64,000 nt of DNA. Source: CAVQNQ01 sp963714205. Its GTDB lineage: Bacteria; Acidobacteriota; Terriglobia; Bryobacterales; Bryobacteraceae. Positions 9,972 to 19,334 of this stretch are shown one piece after another. The stretch covers positions 682,001 to 746,000 of the forward strand of contig CAVQNQ010000003.1 of NCBI GenBank assembly GCA_963714205.1, in the 5' to 3' direction. Made by a program: the position numbers and the translations under genes. The notes beneath the pieces are model-generated. The model saw only the letters and a list, made by a program, of their open reading frames with translations. It was not told the origin of the DNA and did not search any database. Position 1 is the stretch's first letter, and each line of letters opens with the position of its first letter.

Positions 9972-11627
9972 ATGAAGTTTTCGGGTCTGGTTGCGATTCT
10001 GATCTGCTCCGTGGCCGTCTTGGGGCAAGTACAATTTCAGGAAGTCGCTGAGAAGTCAGGGCTTCATTTCCAGCTTGAAAATGGCGCCTCTGGCCGCTTC
10101 TCACAGGTGGAGCTGATGACCGGAGGAGTGGCCGCGCTCGACTACAATAACGACGGCTGCACGGACGTGTATTTCGTCAACGGCGCAGAGCTGCCATCTT
10201 TGCAGAAGACATCTCCGAAGTTCTACAACCGCCTCTATCGCAATAATTGCGACATGACTTTCACCGATGTTACCGAGGAAGCGGGCGTAGCCGGCGTGGG
10301 TTACTCGATGGCGGTCGCTGCCGGCGACTATGACAACGACGGCTTCACGGACATCTTCGTGGCCGGGGTGAACCGTAACATCCTGTATCGGAACCTCGGT
10401 AATGGACGGTTTCGCGACGTTACCGTACAGGCCGGTCTGACGGGAGTCGACCCCAAATGGGGCAAAATGTGGGCCGTCTCGGCCGGCTGGTTCGATTATG
10501 ACAACGACGGCTGGCTGGACCTGTTCGTCTCCAACTATGTGGTCTGGGACGCGAAGACGGAGCCTGTATGCGGAATCCCCGGAAACCCAGGCTACTGCGA
10601 TCCGAACAGGTATCCCGGACTCGTGAACCAACTCTTCCACAACAACCACAATGGCACCTTCACCGATGTCTCGGAGAGTTCCGGAATCGCTCGGCACATT
10701 GGGAAGGGGATGGGCGTCGTCTTCGCGGACTTCGATCAGGACGGGTTCACCGACATTTTCGTCGCCAACGATTCGGTCCGTGGCGTATTATTCCGAAATC
10801 AGGGGGACGGCACATTCAAAGAGATTGGTCTGGAAGCCGGCGTCGCGCTCCGCGAAGACGGATCCCCGATCGCGGGCATGGGGGCCGATTTTCGCGATTT
10901 TGACAATGACGGTCTGCCGGACCTGGTGGTCTCAGGCATGATCAACGACACCTTCCAGTTGTTTCGAAACACCGGGAAGAGACGCCTGTTCGATGATTGG
11001 GGGGCGCGCTCGGGCCTTCGGACGGCCACACGACAGCTCACCGGTTGGGGGCTGGGCATGTATGACTTCGATAACGACGGCTGGAAAGATCTGTTCTTTG
11101 CGCTCTCGCATTTCCCGAACCTCGAGCGCTTCATCGGGCGGAGTGTAGCTCTTCCCAACAAAATATTCCGCAACATCGGCGGCAAACGGTTTGAGGATAT
11201 CTCCGCCGCAGCGGGAGAGGATTTTCAGAAGCCCGCGATGCACCACGGTGCGGCCTTCGCGGACTTTGACAACGATGGACGCATCGATGTCGTGGTGTCT
11301 GTCTTGAATGGACCGGCGAAACTTTTCCGGAACGTCACTCCGACTGGAGGTCACTGGCTGGCATTCCGGCTTCAAGGGACGAGCAGCAACCGGCAAGGCT
11401 TGGGGACCGTTGTGCGCGTCACGCTTCCGGACGGACGAGTGCTCTTCAACCACGCGACTACATCGGTCGGCTATGCTTCTTCGAGCGAGGCCCTGGTGCG
11501 ATTCGGCCTTGCGGGCAATTCGCAGGTCAGCAAGGCGGAATTCCGCTGGCCCAACGGTAAGACGCAAGTGATGAAAGACGTCCCCGCCGATCGTATCATA
11601 GAAGTGAACGAGGCTCCGTCTCCATGA
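9972..11627 (+). CDS. Secreted FG-GAP/VCBS repeat protein with UnbV/ASPIC C-terminal domain
   Basis: 551-residue secreted protein. The ATG follows AAAGGAG, and the signal peptide runs MKFSGLVAILICSVAVLGQ. The body carries repeated calcium-binding loops of the type DYNNDGCTD, DYDNDGFTD, DYDNDGWLD, DFDNDGLPD and DFDNDGWKD, which in FG-GAP/VCBS proteins build a beta-propeller. The last 100 residues (GLGTVVRVTLPDGR to FRWPNGKTQVM) match the ASPIC/UnbV module common in Acidobacteria and Planctomycetes. Its function is unknown; surface or periplasmic binding is likely. Its TGA overlaps the ATG of the next gene (ATGA), so the two are probably co-translated. Confidence 0.87.
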   Translation: MKFSGLVAILICSVAVLGQVQFQEVAEKSGLHFQLENGASGRFSQVELMTGGVAALDYNNDGCTDVYFVNGAELPSLQKTSPKFYNRLYRNNCDMTFTDVTEEAGVAGVGYSMAVAAGDYDNDGFTDIFVAGVNRNILYRNLGNGRFRDVTVQAGLTGVDPKWGKMWAVSAGWFDYDNDGWLDLFVSNYVVWDAKTEPVCGIPGNPGYCDPNRYPGLVNQLFHNNHNGTFTDVSESSGIARHIGKGMGVVFADFDQDGFTDIFVANDSVRGVLFRNQGDGTFKEIGLEAGVALREDGSPIAGMGADFRDFDNDGLPDLVVSGMINDTFQLFRNTGKRRLFDDWGARSGLRTATRQLTGWGLGMYDFDNDGWKDLFFALSHFPNLERFIGRSVALPNKIFRNIGGKRFEDISAAAGEDFQKPAMHHGAAFADFDNDGRIDVVVSVLNGPAKLFRNVTPTGGHWLAFRLQGTSSNRQGLGTVVRVTLPDGRVLFNHATTSVGYASSSEALVRFGLAGNSQVSKAEFRWPNGKTQVMKDVPADRIIEVNEAPSP

Positions 11628-12472
11628 GATGCGCGGTGCTGGTGGTCTTGGTGCTAGAGCTTGCGGGTGCGATGGGCGGACGGCCGCCTGCGAGACAAGC
11701 GCAGCCCAGTGCTGCTTCCACTCCGGCCCAACGGGCTTACGAAAAGGGTAATGCATTATTCAAAGAGAAGAGGCTGCGCGAGAGTTTTGCGGCGCTGGAA
11801 GAGGCTCTGGCCGCAGACCCGAACCACGTCCCGGCTCTAACGCTGAAAGCCAGGATTGCCATAGCTGCGGGTCTGTTCGACGTCGCCAGGGAGTCACTGC
11901 AGCGGGCCATCGCTGCCGATCCGACCTCCGGGTACGCCCGCTTTCTCTTGGGATACGAATATTACCTGCTGAACGATTGGGACCACGCACTCTCCGAGCT
12001 GAGGACCGCGCAGAAGCTCAACCCTAGGGACGCGCGCATCTCGGTCTACCTGGGGATGACTTACGAGAGCCTTGGGGATACTCAGAACGCGATCTCGTCC
12101 TATCAGGAAGCTATTCGGCAGGAAGAAGTCGCCGGCGCCGTGGAACTCAATACCGTGCTTGCATACTCGCAATTTCTGCTATTGCAGGGCCGCCTCTCCG
12201 ACTGCACCCAGGTATTGAACAAGGCTTTGCAACTGTATCCTGGCTCCCGGGACGTCCACTACGCGCTTGGGCGCCTATTGCTGGAAAGAGGCGATCCGCG
12301 AGGCGCGGCCAAGGAGGGCGAGAAAGCGCTCCTCCTCCCGTCACAGGATGTCGGGGATCTGCAGATTCGATATCTGCTCGTACGAGCTTACGAAGCCGCC
12401 GGGGATGACCGGTTAGCCGCCAAACATGCTGACACCATAAAGGCCGCCGAGACACCGAAACCGGCCCAGTAG
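11624..12472 (+). CDS. TPR-repeat protein coupled to UnbV/ASPIC protein
   Basis: 282 residues with an N-terminal hydrophobic signal-like segment (MRCAVLVVLVLELAG) followed by about six tetratricopeptide repeats, for example AYEKGNALFKEKRLRESFAA, ALTLKARIAIAAGLFDVARE and RFLLGYEYYLLNDWDHALSE. No enzymatic motif. The ATG overlaps the upstream stop by four bases. TPR plus UnbV/ASPIC pairs recur in Solibacter-type genomes, often in one polypeptide; here they are split. It likely scaffolds an exported complex. Confidence 0.82.
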   Translation: MRCAVLVVLVLELAGAMGGRPPARQAQPSAASTPAQRAYEKGNALFKEKRLRESFAALEEALAADPNHVPALTLKARIAIAAGLFDVARESLQRAIAADPTSGYARFLLGYEYYLLNDWDHALSELRTAQKLNPRDARISVYLGMTYESLGDTQNAISSYQEAIRQEEVAGAVELNTVLAYSQFLLLQGRLSDCTQVLNKALQLYPGSRDVHYALGRLLLERGDPRGAAKEGEKALLLPSQDVGDLQIRYLLVRAYEAAGDDRLAAKHADTIKAAETPKPAQ

Positions 12473-12976
12473 CTCTTGCCCCGTCCGCGCGGACTGACCC
12501 AGACGTCCGCAACTCTACAACTTCAGATTTACCTGGGCGCCAACCTCGGCACGAAAGGGGAGGTTTTATCCAAGCGCGCATAAGCTTCACTGGAGATCCG
12601 TACTCGGAAGACGAGCTTTTTCTCGGCTTGATTGACCGCACGTTGGATCGCGGCCCGTCGTCGGCCAAGCCGTTCGCTTGTGCCGCGAAGTGCTCTTTCT
12701 GAATGCGCTTTGCAAGAGCAACCGGATACACCCCGCTGTCTGCAAATGTATTTACACTCCCTCGACACTGTAACCGACTTTCAGCGAAGGTCTACGCCGG
12801 TGTCAGCGTTTTCATTCGGCGTGCAGGCCAGCCCGACCATTTCCTCCATGGCGGAACCGCCAGAGGCTCACGTCCAGCAAACCGCGATTCTGCCTCCAAC
12901 GCTTTGGCGTATACTAAGTGGTGGCTGAGAAGACAGATCTGGAAATAGCGGATTAAACTTTATCGGGAGGTGAACT
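12473..12976 (+). other. Intergenic stretch without recognisable gene
   Basis: About 500 bases with only short overlapping frames of no recognisable content. A TATACT at 12910-12915 could be the -10 element of the following glycosidase gene, but no convincing -35 box is seen. Confidence 0.5.
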
Positions 12977-13999
12977 ATGCGTATCCTCTCTGCAGTTCTT
13001 CTGGTGGCTCCCTTATTCGCGCAGCCGCCTGCCCAGTTAGCCTATCGCATCGGGCTGAAGCTCGCCGACTTCGGCCTGCATGATCCCTGGATACTCGCCC
13101 ACCAGGATAGTAAGACTTACTACCTGTATACCGCCGGGTGGATCAGCCAGAACGGCCGGAACCGCTCCGGGGTTATGACTTACAAGAGCAAAGATCTGGA
13201 GACCTGGGAAGGCCCGCAAACGGTTTTTGCGGTGCCGGACGGGCTGTGGGCCAACCCGGCGCACGGTGCCTGGGCGCCAGAAGTCCATTTTTACAGGGGC
13301 AAGTACTATCTTCTCGTGACCCTGCACAACAACGACAGAATCATTGACCAGCCCGAAGAGCGTGCCATCTATGAGGGCGAGCTTGCGAATCGCCATATGC
13401 GGGGCACGCAGATCTTCGTCGGTGAATCCCCGGAGGGGCCGTTTCAGCCGATGGCGGACAGGCCGATTCCCCCCGAAGATTTTATGACGCTCGACGGCAC
13501 GCTATACGTCGAAGGCGACATTCCGTACATGGTCTACGCTCATGAGTGGCTCCAGATGCTCGACGGTACCATGGAAGCCGTGCGCTTGAAGCCTGACCTT
13601 TCTGGGGCGGTTGGCGAACCGTTCTACCTGTTCAAAGCGTCCGACGCTCCGTGGCTTCAGGACCAGCAGCAGGTAACCAAGAAAAACCGCACCTATGTAA
13701 CCGATGGCCCCGAGCTGTATCAGACCAAGACCGGGAAGCTGCTGATGATCTGGTCGAGTTACAGAGATGGGCTCTACGTGGAAACCCTGGCCCACTCGAT
13801 AACCGGGAAGCTGCGCGGACCGTGGCGGCAAGACGATGTGTTGGTGGGAGACGATAGCGGGCACGGAATGCTTTTTAAGACCTTCGACGGCCGGTTGATG
13901 CTGATTTTGCATCAACCCTTCCGCAACGCCCGCGGCAAGCTGTTCGAGATCGAGGACACGGGAGACACGCTCCGGATTAAACGTCAACTCGTGTACTGA
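12977..13999 (+). CDS. Secreted GH43-like glycosidase, copy 1
   Basis: 340 residues with a short signal peptide (MRILSAVLLVAPLFAQ); the start is set by GGGAGGTG 7 nt upstream. The fold looks like a five-bladed beta-propeller of the GH43 or related clan. HDPWI carries the likely catalytic base Asp, WAPEVH and TLDGTLYVEGD follow in the expected order, and AHEW could hold the acid Glu. GH43 members cleave arabinan, xylan side chains or related furanosides, which fits the neighbouring GH51 cluster. The close paralogue immediately downstream shares most of the sequence. Exact substrate unknown; a GH117-like activity is an alternative. Confidence 0.75.
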   Translation: MRILSAVLLVAPLFAQPPAQLAYRIGLKLADFGLHDPWILAHQDSKTYYLYTAGWISQNGRNRSGVMTYKSKDLETWEGPQTVFAVPDGLWANPAHGAWAPEVHFYRGKYYLLVTLHNNDRIIDQPEERAIYEGELANRHMRGTQIFVGESPEGPFQPMADRPIPPEDFMTLDGTLYVEGDIPYMVYAHEWLQMLDGTMEAVRLKPDLSGAVGEPFYLFKASDAPWLQDQQQVTKKNRTYVTDGPELYQTKTGKLLMIWSSYRDGLYVETLAHSITGKLRGPWRQDDVLVGDDSGHGMLFKTFDGRLMLILHQPFRNARGKLFEIEDTGDTLRIKRQLVY

Positions 14000-14016
14000 A
14001 GAGATAAGGACAAGAC

Positions 14017-15012
14017 ATGCTGTCGAGATGGCTGGCTATCTTACTGGCAGTGCCGCTGTGGGCGCAGTTGCCCGTCAAGACTGGTTTGAAACTCGCGGAC
14101 TTCCGGGCGCACGATCCGTGCATTCTCGTCGATCGGGAGAGCCGCACGTACTACCTATACACTGCGGCCCAGCCCGCCGAAACGGGGCAGAACCGGTCCG
14201 GCGTAGTGGCTTATAAGAGCAAAGACCTAGATAGCTGGGATGGTCCGCACGTGGTCTTCGTGGTCCCCGACGGGCTTTGGGCCAATCCGGCGCACGGAGT
14301 GTGGGCGCCAGAGGTTCATGCCTACCGGGGGAAGTACTATCTCTTCGCCACCTTGTTGAACAACGATGTGGTAATCGAGAAGCCTCCCGCAAGTTGGCGC
14401 ACGGTCACCAAGCGCGGAACGCAGACCTTTGTGGCCGATTCCCCCGAAGGTCCGTTCAAACCTTTCGGCAACAAGCCCGTGGCTCCCGAGGATTTCTCCA
14501 CGCTTGACGGCACGCTATACGTAGAGGGCGACATCCCATACATGGTTTACGCACACGAATGGGTACAACTCATTGATGGCGCGATGGAGGCTATCCGCTT
14601 GAAAACAGACCTCTCCGAAGCGGCAGGCGAGCCGTTTTATCTGTTCAAAGCTTCCGACGCACCGTGGTTGAAAGACCAGTTCATGGTTTCAAAACGGCCA
14701 CGTCACTACGTGACTGATGGGCCATTCCTCTACAGGACGAGCACCGGGAGATTATTGATGATCTGGTCGAGTTGGAAAGACGAGGTGTACACGGAGACCC
14801 TCGCGTACTCGGTTTCCGGAAAGCTGCGGGGACCGTGGAGGCAGAGCGAACCGCTTCTGACCGACGATAGCGGCCACGGGATGATCTTCACGGCCTTCGA
14901 CGGACGCCTGATGCTGGTGGCGCACCATCCCACCATGAGCCCACTGTCGCGAGCGAAGTTGTGGGAACTGGAAGATACCGGCGATACGATCCGGATCAAG
15001 AGGGAACAGTAG
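14017..15012 (+). CDS. Secreted GH43-like glycosidase, copy 2
   Basis: 331 residues, tandem paralogue of the upstream gene, 17 bases after its stop. Signal peptide MLSRWLAILLAVPLWAQ. The same motifs are kept in order: HDPCI (base Asp), WAPEVH, TLDGTLYVEGD, YAHEW and SDAPWLKDQ. A Cys replaces Trp next to the catalytic Asp, and the segment before GTQTF is shorter. The pair most likely arose by duplication and may act on related linkages. Co-transcription with the upstream gene is expected. Confidence 0.75.
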   Translation: MLSRWLAILLAVPLWAQLPVKTGLKLADFRAHDPCILVDRESRTYYLYTAAQPAETGQNRSGVVAYKSKDLDSWDGPHVVFVVPDGLWANPAHGVWAPEVHAYRGKYYLFATLLNNDVVIEKPPASWRTVTKRGTQTFVADSPEGPFKPFGNKPVAPEDFSTLDGTLYVEGDIPYMVYAHEWVQLIDGAMEAIRLKTDLSEAAGEPFYLFKASDAPWLKDQFMVSKRPRHYVTDGPFLYRTSTGRLLMIWSSWKDEVYTETLAYSVSGKLRGPWRQSEPLLTDDSGHGMIFTAFDGRLMLVAHHPTMSPLSRAKLWELEDTGDTIRIKREQ

Positions 15013-15461
15013 CACCTGGATGATGCCCTGCGGAGAGGGCGTGAATCAGGAAACTGAAAGGCGTCCATTTGGAGGCTCTGAGGAGCTGGTCAAAGCAAGA
15101 TTCGCGCATTTCCAGCTTCGCTGATTCAGGAGCCGCTGTAATGGTGAACAACACGTGCGGCCGTAAGCGTAGAAGCGCAATTCGCTCTAATTCCTGATTT
15201 TCCCCATGCCCAGAAGAACAAGGTCGGCCCTTGGCGACCCGCCGCAGTCGCTGGTGCATAAAAAAAAGATTGAAAAAGGGCTCCCGCGGGGAAGGCCGGG
15301 TGTATAATTTGACGCAGCCAAGAAGCCAAGATAAAAAGCGGGCTTGCGACCGAATTCCTTATGCGGCTCTGCACCTGAGGTTCTTCCGAATCGCAGCGGA
15401 ACTCGCGCATTGCCATCCGGGGTTGGTCTCCCCATTATGACTAGGAAGGGAGGTATCAGTC
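15013..15461 (+). other. Intergenic stretch with possible promoter
   Basis: About 450 bases with no gene recognised on either strand. A perfect TATAAT is present at 15303-15308, but no -35 box at standard spacing. A good Shine-Dalgarno (GGGAGG) lies just before the next gene. Confidence 0.45.
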
Positions 15462-16745
15462 ATGCTGCTTACGCGACGCAACTTTCTGACCACGGCACTG
15501 GCGATGCCGATCGGCGCATCGCTGGCTCACTATGAGGCCCTGGCGGCTCCTGCCCAAGGCGAGGTGAAGATCACCGCGATCAAGACGATACGGTTGAACC
15601 AGAAGAGCAGGGGAAATTCACGAGCCCTGATCAAAATCGAGACCGATGCCGGCCTGGTCGGATACGGCCCATCCGAGGGTGGACCGGAGGCCCGGGCGGC
15701 GATCGCCGCGCTCGGAGGCCGCCCGGGCGCGGGGACAGGTTTAATCGGCAAGGACCCGCTGGAGATACGCGTTCACTTCCATAACATGTTCTACGCGCAT
15801 GCCCAAGCCATGGGGCAATATCAGGTCAACGTTTACAGCGGGATCGACATGGCATTATGGGACCTTGCCGGGAAGATTCTCAACAAGCCGGTTTCCAGGC
15901 TGCTCGGCGGCAACTTCCGCTCCGAGATCGAGACCTATTCGCACCTTATGCCGCCCCCCGGCAACCTGACCCCCGAAGAAGCGCAGAACGATTACCTCAA
16001 CAAGGACTCGTGGCGGGCCAGGGCTGAGGTATTGAGAGGATACAAGGGCGGATTCAGGGCGTTCAAAATCGATATCCACCCTTCGCTGGGCGCTCGCAAC
16101 GGGGAATTCTTTCCGAGTATCAGCCCGCAGACCGCCGCCAAGGTGCAGCGGGTGTATTCGCTCGCCCGCGAGGCGCTGGGACCGGATTACGACATCATCG
16201 TTCACTGCCACAACGAACTGGATGTCACGAGCGCCATCAAGGTCGCCCAGGCGGTGGAGGAGATCAAGCCGCTTTGGTTTGAAGATCCGCTGTTTCCGGA
16301 CTACTCGGAGTCCTGGATGGCCGTCCGGCGGTCCACGCGCGTACCGATCCTAACCGGAGAGAGCCTGGCACTGATCGAGGGGTTCATGCCTTTCATTCAG
16401 AACCAGGCTGTCGATTATTTGCAACCCGACCTGGTGCACGCGGGCGGGATCACGGGGACCAAGATCATCGCCGATCTGGCGGCTGCGTATCGGGTGCCCA
16501 TCGCCCTGCACAATGTGAGCGGCTATGCGCTCAATCTGGCCTCGCAGCAATTCGCGGCGAGCGTGTTCAATTGTCCGCGGATCGAGTGCCGGTCGTGGTT
16601 CGACGAGGCGCCGGAGGCGGCGGGAAATATTCCAGTGGTCAAGAACGGCCGCATGCAGGTGGCCGCGCTCCCCGGCCTGGGCATACTTTTGGATGAAGGC
16701 TATCTGAAGGCCAATCTTGCGGACGGCGAACCGTGGTGGGGTTGA
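15462..16745 (+). CDS. Tat-signal enolase-superfamily sugar-acid dehydratase-like protein
   Basis: 427 residues of the mandelate racemase/muconate-lactonizing branch of the enolase superfamily, most like sugar-acid dehydratases such as mannonate or galactonate dehydratase. The start follows GGGAGG. The N-terminus is a twin-arginine signal (TRRNFLTTALAMPIG). Metal ligands are visible in IIVHCHNELD, WFEDPLFPD and LTGESL, with a likely base Lys in AFKIDIH and a His in ALHNVSG. Members of this group convert aldonic acids to 2-keto-3-deoxy acids. The next gene, 13 bases downstream, is a DHDPS-family aldolase or dehydratase, which fits an oxidative non-phosphorylating sugar-acid route. An exported signal on such an enzyme is unusual; the substrate is inferred only. 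Confidence 0.82.
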   Translation: MLLTRRNFLTTALAMPIGASLAHYEALAAPAQGEVKITAIKTIRLNQKSRGNSRALIKIETDAGLVGYGPSEGGPEARAAIAALGGRPGAGTGLIGKDPLEIRVHFHNMFYAHAQAMGQYQVNVYSGIDMALWDLAGKILNKPVSRLLGGNFRSEIETYSHLMPPPGNLTPEEAQNDYLNKDSWRARAEVLRGYKGGFRAFKIDIHPSLGARNGEFFPSISPQTAAKVQRVYSLAREALGPDYDIIVHCHNELDVTSAIKVAQAVEEIKPLWFEDPLFPDYSESWMAVRRSTRVPILTGESLALIEGFMPFIQNQAVDYLQPDLVHAGGITGTKIIADLAAAYRVPIALHNVSGYALNLASQQFAASVFNCPRIECRSWFDEAPEAAGNIPVVKNGRMQVAALPGLGILLDEGYLKANLADGEPWWG

Positions 16746-16758
16746 GGAGACAGCGCTT

Positions 16759-17721
16759 ATGAATGTGACACGCAGAGTTTTCGTAGCAGGCGCGGCGGCC
16801 GTCGCCCCAGCGGCGGCCCCGGCAGTCGCCGGCCCGTCAAAGACGCGCTCAGCGCCTGTGCCGCGCTTCCTGGTCCCCGCGGTAACTCCTGTGGATCGCG
16901 CGGGCAACTTCGACGAGCCTCTCTGGCGCGACATGCTCGCGTTTTTCAGGGACAAAGGCGCGGACGGCATCCTGGTGCTCGGAACCACTGGCGAGTTCGC
17001 GTCGTTCTCAGTCAAAGAACGGCAGAAGATCCTTGAGGCAACAGTCAAATACAAGGGGAGCCTCGAAATTGTCGCGCATGTCGGCACTACGAACCTCCCG
17101 GAAACCATGGAACTGATGCTGCACGCCGGCAAGGTGGGGGCGGATTCCGTGTTGATCGTGCCGCCCTTCTATTTCAAGAACCTCCCGCTAGAAGGGCTGG
17201 CTAAATATTATTCTGCGTTGCTGGACGCGGCTCGGATTCCCGTGTTGCTCTATCACATTCCTGGCATCAGCGGAATACCTATCAGCGAGGATCTGGTGAG
17301 TGCCTTGTCGCAGTACGATATGCTTTACGGCATTAAGGACTCTTCCGGAAGCCAGGACAGTCTCCTGGCTTTCATCAAGAAGTTTCCGAAGTTGAGGGTT
17401 TTCACCGGTATACCCAACTTGATCGAACTGGTAATCCGGAGCGGCGGTGGAGGAGCGATCTCGGGGGCCGGAAACGTGTTACCCGGAGAGACGGCGGCGG
17501 TGTTTCGGGAGGCTCGATCCGGCAAAGACTTCACTGACTCTTTGGCGAAGCTGAATCAAGCCACCAGCCTTCTGAGAGGCGGGGACGTCGGCTCGACAAA
17601 GTTCATCCTAGGTGAACTGGGATTGCGGGAGAGTTATTGTCGGCCTCCTTTCGCCACCGAGTTGACCGCGGAGAGGAAAGCCGCCCTGCGGGAACAAGTC
17701 CGGAAGTACCGGGCAAGTTGA
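16759..17721 (+). CDS. Tat-signal DHDPS/N-acetylneuraminate lyase-family aldolase
   Basis: 320 residues. The ATG follows GAGGAG and opens a Tat-like signal (TRRVFVAGAAAVAPAAAP). The mature part is a complete DHDPS-family barrel, with pyruvate-binding GTTGE, the conserved Tyr in LLYHIPG and the Schiff-base Lys in YGIKDSSG. Family members make or split 2-keto acids (dihydrodipicolinate, N-acetylneuraminate, 2-keto-3-deoxygluconate). Given the dehydratase 13 bases upstream, aldol cleavage of a 2-keto-3-deoxy sugar acid is the likeliest role; lysine synthesis is unlikely for an exported copy. Both genes appear to form an operon. Confidence 0.82.
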   Translation: MNVTRRVFVAGAAAVAPAAAPAVAGPSKTRSAPVPRFLVPAVTPVDRAGNFDEPLWRDMLAFFRDKGADGILVLGTTGEFASFSVKERQKILEATVKYKGSLEIVAHVGTTNLPETMELMLHAGKVGADSVLIVPPFYFKNLPLEGLAKYYSALLDAARIPVLLYHIPGISGIPISEDLVSALSQYDMLYGIKDSSGSQDSLLAFIKKFPKLRVFTGIPNLIELVIRSGGGGAISGAGNVLPGETAAVFREARSGKDFTDSLAKLNQATSLLRGGDVGSTKFILGELGLRESYCRPPFATELTAERKAALREQVRKYRAS

Positions 17722-17949
17722 GCGCTGACTGACACCTGGCCCCCTGTTGAAGAAATTAACGGGCTGTCCTGTTGCCTGGCGCAGTTCGTTCGGTTCGGGC
17801 GCGGTTTTGAACACCGGCCCACAGATCCTTTCAGCTAGGCAACACTCTCGCGCATAGGTGCTCTGTCGTAAGGGCGTAAGGGCCGCAGCCCTGGCAGCAG
17901 ATCTGTCGCCGGCACCCTGGCAGCGGAACAATCCCGATTTACGAAATCG

Positions 17950-19115
17950 CTATAGGGTCTGCGGCAGATCCTTCATCGGGCCTTGCCAATCCAGCATCCG
18001 ATCAAAGTCGGCGTGCAGCCGATACTTCCGTTGCACCTCGGCGATCTTGGTGCCCACCACGTCGATCTTGGCCAGGTCGTACTGGCCAAGCCCGCCCTGG
18101 TAAGCGTAGTTGAGATAGCCGAGCCAACCAGCATCGATTCCCATGCATTCCACGCCCACCCGGTCAGCCGCTAGGAAATCCGTCGAGGCCAAGGCGATGC
18201 GATGCGGCACGGGGGTGCCCGAAGCGGGGCCGTTCCCCTCCATGCCTTCGAACCCGTCGATGAGACCCACTCCCCAGTTGGGAAGCATTCGTTGGAAGGC
18301 AAGATACATGTTGAGGTTGCTCGCCCGGATGCCTACGTGAAACTTGCGCGTCTCGCTCTCCGCGTAAACCCGATTCGATCCCGGAGGCGGACGCAGCGGC
18401 GATCCCATGACCACGTTCTTGATCGAAAGGGTGGCCACCACCACGTTGTGCGTTTTCATCACCGACGAAGAAATAACGAAAGCAGCGGGGTCCAAAAAGC
18501 GAGCTACCAGCCGGATGGGGATCGGATGCATGTCGTAGTCGATCCCATACATGAGCCCATACTGGCCCTCCTCGTTAGGAAACTCCAACTTGATATCGAG
18601 GGGCTTATGCTCGGCGAAGATCCCGTTCCAGCCGTACTCACTGACGGCCTGCATGGCGGGAACGCTGCCCTGTTCGGCAACCACCACGGGACCTTTGAAG
18701 CGGGCAGCCAGGTAGTCGAGGATTCCATGCATAGCATCGCCTTTGCTCCAACCCAGGTCCCCGTCCCGTCTTGGGTCGGGACCATTCGGCTTGATGAGAA
18801 CGTACTTCTTGGCCCGGAGAGCGGGCCGAATCTGGTCGTCGATCGCGACCAGCGCCTCGTAGACGTTCTTGCGCCGGTCGTCACCCTTGATCAGGGCTAC
18901 TTTGGCGCGGCGATCGGAATAGTTGTACTGCTTGGCGATATCGTGAGTTCCGGCTCGGGGGTCTATCTTCCCGTAAGTGGGTCCTGAGCCCCCCGCCCAG
19001 GTGCGGGCGATCCAGAAGACTGCGCAGGTGGCGTCTGCTGCGCTTTCAGAACTAGCCCCTGGGCGGCGGCGAGCGCCCCCGCGCGGGCAAAGAACAGCCT
19101 GCGTGATACTGACAT
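17950..19115 (-). CDS. Tat-exported DUF362 protein, copy 2, apparent frameshift
   Basis: Paralogue of the DUF362 gene at 4421-5512, sharing GDDRRKNVYEALVAIDDQIR, a KTHNVV segment and GFEGMEGNGP. The long frame runs upstream past 19115 into unlikely sequence. A perfect Tat signal (MSVSRRLFFARAGALAAAQG), preceded by GAGGAGG, begins at 19115 in another frame and hits a stop soon after. The two frames meet at a run of six C on the plus strand near 18989-18994, so a homopolymer indel most probably splits one real gene. With the correction the product is about 388 residues, exported and of unknown reaction. A strong sigma-70-like promoter lies upstream. Confidence 0.78.
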
Positions 19116-19158
19116 AAGCCACTGACCTCCTCTCGGTCCAAGGCAACCGACCGGTCTC

Positions 19159-19188
19159 GGTATACTGAAAAGCGGACCGTTTTGTCAA
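19159..19188 (-). promoter_or_regulatory. Sigma-70 promoter for DUF362 copy 2
   Basis: On the minus strand TTGACA (19188-19183) is followed after 18 bases by TATACC (19164-19159), about 45 bases upstream of the Tat-signal ATG. This supports 19115 as the true start. Confidence 0.75.
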
Positions 19189-19251
19189 GTCCATATCGCA
19201 ACGCACGGAGCAGATCGACCCGCGACGCTCCGTGCGGTTCACCTAGCTGGC

Positions 19252-19330
19252 CTACTTGCGCGGTTTATACGTGTTTGTGAAGTCCTTGCGGGTGTCGGTG
19301 ACGGTAAACGTGCCGTGACGCCGAACGTCC
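19252..19330 (-). pseudogene. Duplicated C-terminal fragment of the MBL-fold gene
   Basis: Just beyond the stop of the metallo-beta-lactamase gene the same strand encodes HGTFTVTDTRKDFTNTY, which matches that gene's own last residues NGDFTVTNERNGFSKLYR. DNA similarity supports a tandem duplication of the 3' end with later divergence. It has no start of its own. Confidence 0.6.
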
Positions 19331-19334
19331 GTAG

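Noticed and set aside
12147..12768. Minus-strand frames around the end of the TPR gene
   Set aside because: Overlap the TPR coding region and lack recognisable content.
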